NCBI GenBank assembly: GCA_030620655.1
Contig: JAUXEH010000062.1
Span: forward strand, 1 to 11,956
DNA from: Candidatus Aminicenantota bacterium
GTDB taxonomy: Bacteria; Acidobacteriota; Aminicenantia; Aminicenantales; Aminicenantaceae
DNA: 11,956 nucleotides
Direction of reading: 5' to 3'
Numbering within the stretch: position 1 is the first letter of the stretch; every line of letters begins with the position of its first letter. Of this stretch, positions 1-7,543 are shown piece after piece. The notes beneath the pieces are model-generated. The model was given only the letters and a program-made list of their open reading frames with translations. It was not told the origin of the DNA and ran no database searches. Made by a program: the position numbers and the translations under genes.

Positions 1-237
1 CAGCTCGTTGCACACGTATATATGAGGATGAGGGCGGCATACATCCCGCCCGCAGCCGGTTATCCCGACGCGTAGAGTGTGGGCCTTACAGCCCTCCAGG
101 ATATTACCGACGATCTCCTCCAGGGTCTCCTGCACCTGGCCCCGATTGAGGACTTCGCAGCGGCGCTGGATGCCATACTGCGGATTCAGTAGTACGGCCT
201 GGCTGCTGACGGATCCGAGGTCGATCCCCAGCAGCAT
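1..237 (-). CDS. BcrAD/HgdC-type CoA-dehydratase activase ATPase, N-terminal fragment (runs off left edge)
   Basis: Seventy-nine codons are visible, reading from the right into the window edge. The protein begins MLLGIDLGSVSSQAVLL, the phosphate-1 loop of the ASKHA (actin/hexokinase) fold as found in BadF/BadG/BcrA/BcrD and HgdC activases, followed by the typical ITGCGR and a CNEL motif close to the edge. Characterised members are [4Fe-4S] ATPases that drive an electron into 2-hydroxyacyl-CoA dehydratases or benzoyl-CoA reductases. The cluster cysteines and the rest of the protein lie outside the window, so it cannot be told whether this is a short activase (about 260 residues) or one of the long multi-domain forms. 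The ATG at 237 was chosen because it gives the usual family N-terminus; GTG codons at 240 and 246 are in frame. A GGAG at 250-253 lies 12 nt before the ATG and 9 nt before the GTG at 240. The frame is closed upstream by a TAA near 308. Confidence 0.8.
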   Translation of the reverse strand, partial: MLLGIDLGSVSSQAVLLNPQYGIQRRCEVLNRGQVQETLEEIVGNILEGCKAHTLRVGITGCGRDVCRPHPHIYVCNEL

Positions 238-303
238 CACGATCACAGACTCCGTACCAGGTGTTGCATTCGGCTTGTATCCTTTTTTGAAACGAGAGGG
301 TAC

Positions 304-332
304 AGATTATCCCAAGTGCCGACCCAAGTCAA
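304..332 (-). promoter_or_regulatory. Candidate sigma-70-type promoter for the activase gene
   Basis: On the minus strand TTGACT (327-332) is followed by 17 nt and then TAATCT (304-309). The overlapping hexamer GATAAT (306-311) fits the -10 consensus better but at a 15-nt spacing. The site lies about 65 nt before the activase start, in the gap after the 1027-residue protein gene. This is a motif match only. Confidence 0.4.
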
Positions 333-334
333 AA

Positions 335-368
335 GGACTTCCAGGACTTCCAGGTCGGGAAGCCTGGA
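335..368. repeat. Short tandem and inverted repeat after the long operon
   Basis: On the plus strand two adjacent copies of GGACTTCCA occupy 335-343 and 344-352. The end of the second copy forms an inverted repeat, TCCAGG (349-354) with CCTGGA (363-368), around an 8-nt loop. In the direction of the minus-strand operon this hairpin lies a few bases after the last stop codon and a TTTT follows at 331-334, with the repeats between. It could be a weak terminator or simply a small slippage repeat. Confidence 0.3.
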
Positions 369-371
369 CTT

Positions 372-3300
372 CTATGCCTGTAGGGACAGTTTGCCGGATT
401 CGTGTCTGACGAAAAACTCGGCTCCGGATATCCGCAGGTCGTAAAGCTCATCCGACTCGCAGCCGCAGGTCAGGATTCTAGGGCCCAGGGTGAGACAGCC
501 GTGGGTTGTGCGGGCATGGGCCTTGATCAGGCTGAGTTTGTAGGATCCCGTGTCTGGAGCCAAGACGGCTATGCTGTCCGACAGCGCCGCCACGATTCTC
601 CCGTCGGGATACACACTGAGGTCCGAGATCTCTGCGTCCGGGGGAAGGGATAAAGCCTGAGATGATTCGTTTTCCGGATCAAGGATATACAAGACATCCG
701 ATTCCACCAAGATCTTTCCGTCGGGATAGGGCTTTGTCCTCCGTATGCTGCCCAGCCCTGAGGCCGTGAACACCGTGTTCTGCTGGAGGTCCCAACGTTT
801 GAGCAGCCCGTCGGATCCCGCCGAATAGATCCGGCCCCAGGCATCCAGCGTGAGGTCCTGTATGGGCTGCTCATGCGCCGCGATCCTCGATATCCTCATC
901 CGGGTGAAATCCCAGACACGCAGAGAGCCGTCGGCATGCCCGGTCACCACCGTGTCATTGAGTCGTGAGCCTAGGCATGTCACAGGTGGGAAACGGGAGG
1001 CGAAGCGGGTTACACAACCCTTTTCAAAGGACAGACGGAGCAGCTCTCCTTGGTTATCTATGATGAACATATCCCTTCCCAGGAGCGACAGCTCCCGGCT
1101 CGATCCGATCCGGGTGTAAAATATCCGGTTGTCCACAAAGGTGAGGACAAAGGCATGGCCCTCTTCCCCCAGGCCGGCGATCTGTTCCTGGGCGTAGAAT
1201 CGGATCTGTCGCGGCTTGATATCGGAAAGGGGGATGTGTCCCAGGAAACAGGGTTGGCTCTTTAGATCCTGGTTCAACACTATCTGGAATTTCCGCTCCT
1301 CCACTGCGAATTCCCGCGGAGCCGCATCAGGCATGGCTTCGCTTTCACAGTCGAAACGGCCTCTTCCTACGGTCAGGCTCCCGAAATCCAGTTTGCATGT
1401 GAGCGAATCCCTCGGGAAGTCGCCCAGGCGGATCAAGTCTCCCCAAAGATTTACATGGGGCTTCTGGAACAACTCCTGAATTTCCTCACGGCTCAAGCGG
1501 TTGGGAGCCGAGTTGTCCAGATCATAGATCAAGACGTTTCCCTGCTGGTAGAACAGCGTGTCTTCCAGGGCGGGCTCTTCCAGAAAGGATAGGTGTGTTT
1601 TGATGCTTTCGAGGGCCAATTCCCGTTCTTCCAGGTTTGCCCTACGAGTCGAGTGGGCCGCCCGGAAATTGACGGCCACATCCAACAGGCCTTGTTGGTG
1701 GAACCGGTCGATCACCCGCTGAAAATAATGCCGATCGCGGCAACCGTCCAGGATGATCAACTTCCGGTCACGCTGTTCCTCGAGAAAGCGCGAGAAATAT
1801 TCTTCCGGGTTGTCGGCTTCCCCGGAAACCGGATAGCCCTGGTAGTAGACCGGGTCGATGTACTTCGTCAGCCAATCCAGACCCAGTATGCGGTTGAATA
1901 TCGCCTGGTCTTTTTTCCGGTCCCGCATCAAGTATAGAATGTCTTTCGACTCGATTCCCCCGAATCCCGCTTTGATCGCTTCACAGAAATAGGTCTTCCC
2001 GGTCCCGGAGTCTCCGTTCACCGCCATGATGGCCCTGCCTTGGGATTTGATCAGGTAATGCAGGGTCTCGGAAAGCTCGTAGAGTCCTTTCTGGGCCGGC
2101 TTGATTCCCAGGATGCTGACGGCTCCGATGTCATAAAGATAGAGAGAATGCAGGAACTCTGGACACTCCATTTTTTTGAGAGCGCTCACGCTCTCGATAA
2201 AGCTGTCCTTGTTTTTCAGGCCCAGGAGCTTCAGGAGCGTCATGATGATGTCGGTGCTGACCCCTCCCAGCCTGTCTTTTTGAGCCTTCCCGATCTCTCC
2301 CAAAGTCCAGGCCAGATGGGTTTTCAAGGTGTCCGAGGGATGTGACACACAAGCCAGGATAGGGGACAGTGCCGCCAGAGACGGGAAGCCGACCATGCCC
2401 AGAGCCTGAACGGCTTCGATTTTTTGTTCGGTCAGATTCGCCACCCAGACCGCCTTCTCCTGGGCTGGCGAGGTGAGAGTGTCCGGTGCCTTGAGGACAT
2501 GAACCGCCGCCTGTACGACGCCGGTATCTTTCAAGGTTCCGAGGGTGTACAGGAGGTTTTCTCTGATCTTGGTGTAGCGGACAGGATAGAGGTCCAGGGC
2601 CTTGAGCAGGCATTCCGTGGAGCGTATGTCCCGGAGGACGCTGAGGATGACCGATGCCGTGTAGGGAATACCCGAGCCGACATCCAGGGAATCGTCCGTA
2701 AGCAGGCTCATGCACGGGCGCAGCCATGCCGGCGATATTTCGGTCACGACTCCCGTCGGAGGATGCAGTTTCTGGATGATCAGGGCGTACGCTTCCTCCC
2801 TTCGGGCCGGGTCCCGAGCTGCGGCCAAAAGCCCTTCGATTGAGCATGTCAGCCGGTCCTCTTCCGCCAACAGCGCTGGTATGGCCCTGAATTGTTCGGG
2901 CAATGCCGGCACGAGTCGACCGTAAAGGTCAGTGAGCAGGGCTGCCTTGACATTGATGGAGCAAGATTTGCCCGCCTGAGCATGGAGGCGCTGGAGGCGT
3001 TTCCCATATGCGCGGCATTCGGCCTTGGCCGCCCGGTTCCACTCCGGGACAAATCTTCGGCTGTTGGTCCGCAGTGCCTCAGCCGCCATGCACCAGGTCA
3101 GGATCCGGAAGGTCGTCAGGAACAGCGGTGCCTTGGCATCGCCGGATTTGGGCTGGTCACACGGAGCGGGGTCCCCTCCCTCGTCCAGGGATTGACGGAT
3201 CTTATCCAACTCATCCATGCCAAATGCCTGGTTCAGGCAGGAGAAAATGACTTGAAAACAGGCGGTTCGCTGTGAGTCGTCCAGCCTCAGGCACTGAAAG

Positions 3301-3455
3301 AGAATTTCATGGGAAGCGCACTCCTCGAGCGCACGCGGGTTTTCCCGCCATTCTCCCTTCCTATCCAGGTAAGTCGAGGCACTGGTATCGAAGCTGTCCA
3401 GGATTTTCTCTGCCTGCCGGGCCAGAGTGCGGGCCGTTTCTCCCGTGTGCGCCAT
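372..3455 (-). CDS. HEAT-like / P-loop NTPase / WD40-like scaffold protein, 1027 aa
   Basis: Last gene of the minus-strand operon. No family was recognised for the whole protein. Three parts can be seen. Residues about 260-435 are helical and leucine-rich with alternating short helices (for example TLGTLKDTGVVQAAVHVL and AWTLGEIGKA), as in HEAT-type repeats. Residues 478-680 form a P-loop domain with Walker A GDSGTGKT (481-488) and a Walker B-like KLIILDG (565-571); the fold could be kinase-like, perhaps near uridine kinase/phosphoribulokinase, but this is not secure. Residues about 825-1010 carry degenerate WD40-like blades, clearest at TGHADGSLRVWDF (838-850) and SAGSDGLLKRWDL (878-890). 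No signal peptide or membrane segment was seen, so it is probably cytoplasmic. The open frame extends 60 codons upstream, but that part overlaps the response regulator gene and reads as shadow; the ATG at 3455 starts 1 nt after that gene's TGA, implying translational coupling. A partner or effector of the response regulator is the likely role (inference). Confidence 0.8.
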   Translation of the reverse strand: MAHTGETARTLARQAEKILDSFDTSASTYLDRKGEWRENPRALEECASHEILFQCLRLDDSQRTACFQVIFSCLNQAFGMDELDKIRQSLDEGGDPAPCDQPKSGDAKAPLFLTTFRILTWCMAAEALRTNSRRFVPEWNRAAKAECRAYGKRLQRLHAQAGKSCSINVKAALLTDLYGRLVPALPEQFRAIPALLAEEDRLTCSIEGLLAAARDPARREEAYALIIQKLHPPTGVVTEISPAWLRPCMSLLTDDSLDVGSGIPYTASVILSVLRDIRSTECLLKALDLYPVRYTKIRENLLYTLGTLKDTGVVQAAVHVLKAPDTLTSPAQEKAVWVANLTEQKIEAVQALGMVGFPSLAALSPILACVSHPSDTLKTHLAWTLGEIGKAQKDRLGGVSTDIIMTLLKLLGLKNKDSFIESVSALKKMECPEFLHSLYLYDIGAVSILGIKPAQKGLYELSETLHYLIKSQGRAIMAVNGDSGTGKTYFCEAIKAGFGGIESKDILYLMRDRKKDQAIFNRILGLDWLTKYIDPVYYQGYPVSGEADNPEEYFSRFLEEQRDRKLIILDGCRDRHYFQRVIDRFHQQGLLDVAVNFRAAHSTRRANLEERELALESIKTHLSFLEEPALEDTLFYQQGNVLIYDLDNSAPNRLSREEIQELFQKPHVNLWGDLIRLGDFPRDSLTCKLDFGSLTVGRGRFDCESEAMPDAAPREFAVEERKFQIVLNQDLKSQPCFLGHIPLSDIKPRQIRFYAQEQIAGLGEEGHAFVLTFVDNRIFYTRIGSSRELSLLGRDMFIIDNQGELLRLSFEKGCVTRFASRFPPVTCLGSRLNDTVVTGHADGSLRVWDFTRMRISRIAAHEQPIQDLTLDAWGRIYSAGSDGLLKRWDLQQNTVFTASGLGSIRRTKPYPDGKILVESDVLYILDPENESSQALSLPPDAEISDLSVYPDGRIVAALSDSIAVLAPDTGSYKLSLIKAHARTTHGCLTLGPRILTCGCESDELYDLRISGAEFFVRHESGKLSLQA

Positions 3456-3456
3456 A

Positions 3457-4227
3457 TCAGCTCGGGATGAGGCTTTCGAGATCTGGGTCCAGGTTTGTGG
3501 TTTCGAGTCTGAGCAGCCAGCCTTCCCCGTAGGGATCCCTGAGTAAGAGCCCCGGGTCCCGGGTGACGGCGGTATTGGTCTGGGAGATACGCCCGGTGGC
3601 GGGTGACCAGACGCGGTGTATGTACCCTCTGGCATCGGTTAAACGGGCACAGACCTCACCCTGAAATACACTTTTGTTTTCGGCCAGGAGCTCGATGGCA
3701 GAGATCTGATCGATGTTCTGCAGGAGCTCATAGACCACACCGACCGTCACTCTGTTCGTCCCTTCCTTACGCAGCCAGGTATGGCCGCGCAGACAGAACA
3801 GGTTTCGGGGCATGGGTGGGGGCTGATCTTTTTTCTCCTCGCGCGTTGTCTGCGACCGTGTGAAGGCGCGGGCGACCAGGCCCCTGAGCTCATCGGGAGT
3901 GAATGGTTTCGGGATGTAGTCGAACGCACCGGATCTGATGGTCTGGACCGCCGTCTTGATGGTGGGATAACCTGTGACCATGATCACGATGACATCGGGG
4001 CGGGAGATTTTCAGGGATGTAAGAAGATCCACGCCGCTGATCCCGGGCATCATGAGATCGGTTATCACCATGTCGTATGGATTTTCCTTATCCATCGCCA
4101 GGGCTTCTTCCCCGCTCAACGCCATATCCACGGCATAACTTTCGGAGAGGATGGCCTGCCTCATGCTTTTGCACACATTTATTTCATCGTCCACAATCAG
4201 GATTTTCTTGCGTTTATCATGTGACAT
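3457..4227 (-). CDS. Response regulator: CheY-like receiver fused to a GcvH-like domain without lipoyl lysine, 256 aa
   Basis: Residues 1-125 are a complete receiver domain: acidic pocket D13, D14, E15, phospho-acceptor D57 in ITDLMMPG, T85 in VTGYP and K107 in PKPF. A proline-rich linker (about 130-141) leads to residues 143-245, which resemble the glycine cleavage H protein: GHTWL (148-152), VTVGVVYELLQNI, WSPATG (207-212), and the C-terminal signature DPYGEGWLLRL (231-241). In GcvH a lysine in the ESVKA turn about 8 residues before the SPxSG motif carries lipoate. Here that stretch is TDARGYIHRVW, so the lysine is replaced by R200 or G201. The domain should therefore not be lipoylated. No DNA-binding domain is present, so output is probably by protein contact. 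The start at 4227 is set by a GGAGG 5 nt upstream. It overlaps the kinase gene by 11 nt and precedes the scaffold NTPase gene by 1 nt. Confidence 0.9.
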   Translation of the reverse strand: MSHDKRKKILIVDDEINVCKSMRQAILSESYAVDMALSGEEALAMDKENPYDMVITDLMMPGISGVDLLTSLKISRPDVIVIMVTGYPTIKTAVQTIRSGAFDYIPKPFTPDELRGLVARAFTRSQTTREEKKDQPPPMPRNLFCLRGHTWLRKEGTNRVTVGVVYELLQNIDQISAIELLAENKSVFQGEVCARLTDARGYIHRVWSPATGRISQTNTAVTRDPGLLLRDPYGEGWLLRLETTNLDPDLESLIPS

Positions 4228-6244
4228 GGCTTCCTCCACTCTCGGATTCATGGGATCGGGACAGCGGCAGGCTGACCGTGAAGGCGGAGCCCTGTTCCGG
4301 TTGGCTTTTGACCTCTATGGTCCCCCCGTGCTGCTTCGCGATGCCGTAGATGACGGCCAGGCCCAGGCCGGTTCCCCCTTTCTTGGTGGTGAAGAACGGA
4401 TCGAACAGCTTGGGCAGATGCTTCTCCAGGATGCCTGTCCCGGTATCCGTGAAACAGATCTCGAGCCGCTGCTTGGATCCGGAGATCCGGCTGGCAACCC
4501 TAAGGATGCCGCCATCCGGCATGGCTTCGGCGGCGTTGATCATGAGATTCCAGAAAACCTGCTTCATCTTGTCGGCATCGACTTCCACGGCCGGGAGGTC
4601 CGGTTTCAGATTTTTCTGGATCGTGATGTTTTGGAAAACGGCCTGATTTTTCAGGATGTTCACGATATGAATCAAGATATCGTTGATGTTCACGAGGTTT
4701 TTCTGGGGCGGGCTCTGCCGCGAAAACTCCAGGAGCCCTTTGACGATCTGGCTGCAGCGGGTGGTCTCCTCTGCGATCATGTCCAGGTTCTCGTAGGTGT
4801 CGGACTCCCTGTCGGCTTTTTCCATCAGGAGATGGGCGTTGATGAGGATCGAGGTCAGGGGGTTGTTGATCTCGTGGGCCACTCCGGCGGCCATTTTTCC
4901 CAGGGAGGCCAGTTTTGCCGATTGGATCAGCGAGTTCTGCATGGTCACTAGTTCCCGGGTTCGTTCATCCACCCTTTTTTCCAGAGTTTTCCCCCACTGC
5001 AGCAGTTTGGCATTGGCTTTATTCAGCTCTGTGGTCATCTGATTAAAAGCTTTGGCCAGCTGCCCGACTTCATCCTGGTATGTGACCTCCACCTGGTGGC
5101 TCAGATCCCCCCGTGCGATGGTGCCGGTGGCTTCGACCATGACCTGAAGGGGCCGGATGAAGGTCGAGGTGATGAAAAAGAGTGAAATCAGCAGGATGAC
5201 CACACAGAGGGCGGCCATGCCGGCAAAGGTCGCCATCACACGATTCCTCAGGTCGATGTAGGGCTTCTCCAGCATCCCCACGTAGAGGATGCCGATGATC
5301 TCCTGGTCGATGTTCTTTATGGGTTCGTAGGCGGTCAGGTACCAGTCATTCACCACGAAGGCGCGGTCGGTCCAGGTCCGGCCTTGCTTGAGCACCGCCT
5401 GGCTGACCTCCTGGCTGACACGGGTACCGATGGCGCGCTCTCCGTTTTCCCGTTGGACGTTGGTGGAGATCCGCAGATCATGCTGGAAGATGGTGGCGGT
5501 GCCGATCTCTGTGCCGTTGTATTTTTCACCCTTGAATACGAGTTCCTTGATCCGGTCCACGATCGTGTAGTCGCGGTTGAGCAGGACTCCTCCGTACAGG
5601 CTGCCGATGACCGTCCGGTTTCTGTCATACAGAGGGGCCGCGGCCTTCAACATCATCCCAGCTGTGACGGAATCCTGCGTTGAAGGGGCCGCTTTCGGGG
5701 TGGGGATGATTTCCAGGAAAGCCTGCTCGGCCAGGGCATCGCCCTCCCTCAACAGCTCATCTCTGCTGACGATCTGGGTGGCCGCGACGACATCGCCGCG
5801 GATGGCCAGGCTGACCAGGGGATCCCCGGATTGGTCATCGCCTGTGGTGTCGGGCCGTGCTGCGCGCACGATCACTTTCCCCCGGGAATCGGTCAGGGTG
5901 AGGATATCCAGGTCAAAGTCGGCCCTGATGCGCCGTAAGTAGGTGGAGAGGGTTTCAAAATCCTCGCCCTGGATGAGATGCTGCAGGGACTCCCGTGACG
6001 CGTTGGCCGCGACGATGTCCCGGATATCGTTTAGCTTCTCGTTGTAGACCATCCAGGCGGAGGCCAGGTCATGCCTGACTTGCGCCTGAGCCAGGCCCGT
6101 TATGGTCCGGTGCTCGATCCGCGTCCCGAGGATCAGCGTCAGGATCCCTCCCATGCTGATGACCATCAGGAAGCTGAGGATCAGCTTTCGCCGCAGCGGC
6201 AGGTTCAGGAATTTACTGGTAATGATGTTTTTTCTCAGAGTCAT
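4217..6244 (-). CDS. Membrane sensor histidine kinase (Cache-like sensor, HAMP, HisKA, HATPase), 675 aa
   Basis: Membrane segments at about 20-40 and 337-360 bracket a roughly 290-residue extracytoplasmic region. The membrane-proximal part of it (about 195-330) looks like a single Cache/PAS-like sensor, with GTEIGTATIFQHDLRIST and a late IIGILYVGMLEKPY strand. HAMP follows at 361-413, then a coiled coil, then HisKA with H457 in GVAHEINNPLTS. The ATPase domain has an N box NLMINAAEA (566-574), G1 DTGTG (600-604), F box DPFFTT (615-620) and G2 GTGLGLA (624-630); all key residues are present. The start at 6244 overlaps the exporter stop in an ATGA junction and is preceded by GGGGAAG. The frame extends further upstream, but only as a shadow of the exporter gene. 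The gene overlaps the receiver-GcvH-like regulator by 11 nt, so the two are almost certainly a cognate pair. The signal is unknown; co-transcription with an exporter suggests the transported anion or a related periplasmic compound (inference). Confidence 0.93.
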   Translation of the reverse strand: MTLRKNIITSKFLNLPLRRKLILSFLMVISMGGILTLILGTRIEHRTITGLAQAQVRHDLASAWMVYNEKLNDIRDIVAANASRESLQHLIQGEDFETLSTYLRRIRADFDLDILTLTDSRGKVIVRAARPDTTGDDQSGDPLVSLAIRGDVVAATQIVSRDELLREGDALAEQAFLEIIPTPKAAPSTQDSVTAGMMLKAAAPLYDRNRTVIGSLYGGVLLNRDYTIVDRIKELVFKGEKYNGTEIGTATIFQHDLRISTNVQRENGERAIGTRVSQEVSQAVLKQGRTWTDRAFVVNDWYLTAYEPIKNIDQEIIGILYVGMLEKPYIDLRNRVMATFAGMAALCVVILLISLFFITSTFIRPLQVMVEATGTIARGDLSHQVEVTYQDEVGQLAKAFNQMTTELNKANAKLLQWGKTLEKRVDERTRELVTMQNSLIQSAKLASLGKMAAGVAHEINNPLTSILINAHLLMEKADRESDTYENLDMIAEETTRCSQIVKGLLEFSRQSPPQKNLVNINDILIHIVNILKNQAVFQNITIQKNLKPDLPAVEVDADKMKQVFWNLMINAAEAMPDGGILRVASRISGSKQRLEICFTDTGTGILEKHLPKLFDPFFTTKKGGTGLGLAVIYGIAKQHGGTIEVKSQPEQGSAFTVSLPLSRSHESESGGSHVT
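4233..4237 (-). promoter_or_regulatory. Strong Shine-Dalgarno site deciding the response-regulator start
   Basis: GGAGG on the minus strand lies 5 nt before the ATG at 4227, inside the 3' end of the kinase gene. It favours this start over the in-frame ATG at 4251 and suits translational coupling with the kinase. Confidence 0.75.
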
Positions 6245-7005
6245 AGTATGATCTTCCCCAGCGAGACCAATCCCAGGGCGAGCGTGGCCCAGCCCACGAC
6301 AGTTCTGAGATGCTTTCCCTTGAACTTCTTGACCGTGTAGGCGGCCAAAGGAACCGACAGTAGGGCCCCCAGGACCAGGGAAGGGGCCAGATCCCACTCG
6401 ATCGTGTGGTTGGTGAACAGGAAGTAGGCGATGACCCCCACCAGGCATGTCAATCCCTCGGCCAGTGAGGTGATGCCGATGGCGTTTTTCATATTGACAC
6501 CGGAGAGGATCTGGCCGCTCGTCACGACAGGACCATACCCCCCTCCGCTGATGCCCTTGATGAAGGAAGCCAGGAGCCCCAATGAAACGATCTTTTTCCA
6601 GGAAAAGAGAAACTTCCGGTTCAGAGTGACCAGGATGATCACCCCCATCGTCAGTACCAGCAGGCTGATGTACAGCTTCACATACAATATCGGCAGGTTC
6701 AGGGCGATTACGATCGCCGCCAGGGTGCCCACGACGCTGCAGCCGGCCATGATCAGGGCGATCTTCGTGTCGGTTGATTTGAGCTTGAAGTTGGAATTCT
6801 TGAATCTGTGGTGAAGAAAGGCCGCTGTCAGCCCCGTGACCAGCTCCGAAAGCAACACGGCGGGAACGACCTGAAGCGGACGGTAACCCATGATAAGCAG
6901 GAGGGGAGTGAGGGTCGTTCCGTATCCCATTCCCAGAGACGAGTCGATGTATTCACAGATGAATGCGAACAGTAAGATGAGAAGCGAAATTTGAAAGATG
7001 TCCAT
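6241..7005 (-). CDS. TauE/SafE (TSUP) family anion exporter, 254 aa
   Basis: A very hydrophobic protein of typical TSUP length with about seven to eight membrane segments. It shows the internal duplication of the family: the first half has CEYIDSSLGMGYGTTLTP (17-34) and the second half SFIKGISGGGYGPVVTSG (147-164), each with the glycine-rich GxGYG motif. Characterised relatives move sulfite, sulfoacetate, thiosulfate or other small organic or sulfur anions; the substrate cannot be read from this sequence. It follows the DUF2061 gene by 13 nt with an AGGTGG ribosome site, and its stop overlaps the start of the kinase gene. The pairing of exporter and Cache-type kinase suggests either that the kinase reports on the exporter's substrate or that the transporter takes part in sensing (inference). 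Confidence 0.93.
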   Translation of the reverse strand: MDIFQISLLILLFAFICEYIDSSLGMGYGTTLTPLLLIMGYRPLQVVPAVLLSELVTGLTAAFLHHRFKNSNFKLKSTDTKIALIMAGCSVVGTLAAIVIALNLPILYVKLYISLLVLTMGVIILVTLNRKFLFSWKKIVSLGLLASFIKGISGGGYGPVVTSGQILSGVNMKNAIGITSLAEGLTCLVGVIAYFLFTNHTIEWDLAPSLVLGALLSVPLAAYTVKKFKGKHLRTVVGWATLALGLVSLGKIIL

Positions 7006-7018
7006 GTGTCCACCTGTT

Positions 7019-7321
7019 TCAATCCAGATAGCCCAGTCTCTTCAGCTGACCTCGGATGGTTTCCCTGTCTTCGGGTCTTATATCTTGATTGACAGGGAAA
7101 ATACTCAGAGGATGCCGTATCCTACCCCATCCGACCCTGTTCCAGAGCCTTTCGTGGACGTAGTACAGCAGCATCCGGATGCTGTGAAAAAGCAGGGTGA
7201 TCAGGGACATCTCTTTCCAATCATGCGTAATTACCCAGGAGATGGCTCCTAAGATGGCGATTCCCAGAAGTCTCCAGACCAGGGACTTGACCCAGGCGCG
7301 GGCCGGTGTCTCAAAATCCAT
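7019..7321 (-). CDS. DUF2061 family small membrane protein, 100 aa
   Basis: First gene of the minus-strand operon. Residues 10-66 match the DUF2061 pattern: KSLVWRLLGIAILGAISWVI (12-31) forms one membrane segment, a second runs at about 38-55, then HERLWNRVGWG (57-67). The family has no established biochemical role; members are often seen near sulfate assimilation or transport genes, which fits the neighbouring TSUP exporter. The last 15 residues, RETIRGQLKRLGYLD, form a short amphipathic tail that resembles the C-terminus of the ribbon-helix-helix protein encoded just upstream. The start at 7321 was chosen because AAAGGAAAG precedes it and the membrane domain begins directly after it. The open frame continues 57 codons upstream, but that part overlaps the operon promoter and does not look like protein. 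Confidence 0.85.
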   Translation of the reverse strand: MDFETPARAWVKSLVWRLLGIAILGAISWVITHDWKEMSLITLLFHSIRMLLYYVHERLWNRVGWGRIRHPLSIFPVNQDIRPEDRETIRGQLKRLGYLD

Positions 7322-7474
7322 TTTCTTTCCTTTCTCTGTTGGTTTTTTTGAACTTTTCAAGGGGCTGCAGACTCCCCAGCTGGCATAATCCTGGATCAGG
7401 AATCGACAAACAAAGCCTGCCGGGACCTTAATCCAATGTTTTGGGTGCGGTTTCCCAGGTTGTATTATCATCAC
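7322..7474 (-). other. Leader of the five-gene operon, about 150 nt
   Basis: This is the expected untranslated leader between the promoter at 7481-7509 and the DUF2061 start. Near its 3' end are two small hairpins on the minus strand: GGGG/CCCC arms at 7361-7377 around a 9-nt loop, and TTGAA/TTCAA at 7348-7360 around a 3-nt loop. A run of seven A residues and the ribosome-binding site follow. No known riboswitch was recognised. There is no U-run, so this is not an intrinsic terminator. Confidence 0.4.
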
Positions 7475-7480
7475 ACTCCA

Positions 7481-7509
7481 AATGTAGTACAATTAGAGTA
7501 TGATGTCAA
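7481..7509 (-). promoter_or_regulatory. Sigma-70-type promoter of the five-gene operon, with overlapping dyad
   Basis: On the minus strand a perfect TTGACA (7504-7509) is followed by 17 nt and TACATT (7481-7486). Two symmetric elements overlap the -10 region. One is TGTAgTACA at 7483-7491, as read on the plus strand. The other is a wider inverted repeat with arms CATACTCTAA and TTGGAGTGTG (8 of 10 paired) around 11 nt. Either could be an operator. The adjacent ribbon-helix-helix protein is the nearest candidate to bind it (inference). Confidence 0.65.
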
Positions 7510-7543
7510 CAGCAAATTTGAGTTTTTTAAGAAATTATGCACG

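Noticed and set aside
2131..2847. Minus-strand open frame of 238 codons in another frame within the scaffold NTPase gene
   Set aside because: The product is rich in Gly, Arg, Pro and Ser with low-complexity character, as expected for an out-of-frame reading of the real gene.
3456..3635. Sixty-codon N-terminal extension of the scaffold NTPase frame
   Set aside because: It runs over the GcvH-like domain of the response regulator in another frame and is rich in Pro, Gly and Ser. The ATG at 3455 fits a coupled start.
4151..4951. Plus-strand open frame of 266 codons opposite the membrane kinase
   Set aside because: It is a shadow of the HisKA/HATPase region; no independent ribosome site or domain.
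7348..7377. Paired hairpins in the operon leader as an attenuator or riboswitch
   Set aside because: The stems are only 4-5 bp, followed by an A-run rather than a U-run, with no leader peptide or known aptamer core seen.
7361..7380. Possible sigma-54 promoter in the operon leader on the minus strand (GG and GC 10 nt apart)
   Set aside because: Apart from the GG/GC spacing the hexamers do not match (TGGGGA and CAGC), and a good sigma-70-type promoter lies just upstream.
7322..7492. Upstream extension of the DUF2061 reading frame by 57 codons
   Set aside because: It overlaps the -10 region of the operon promoter and has no membrane or domain character, whereas a good ribosome site precedes the ATG at 7321.
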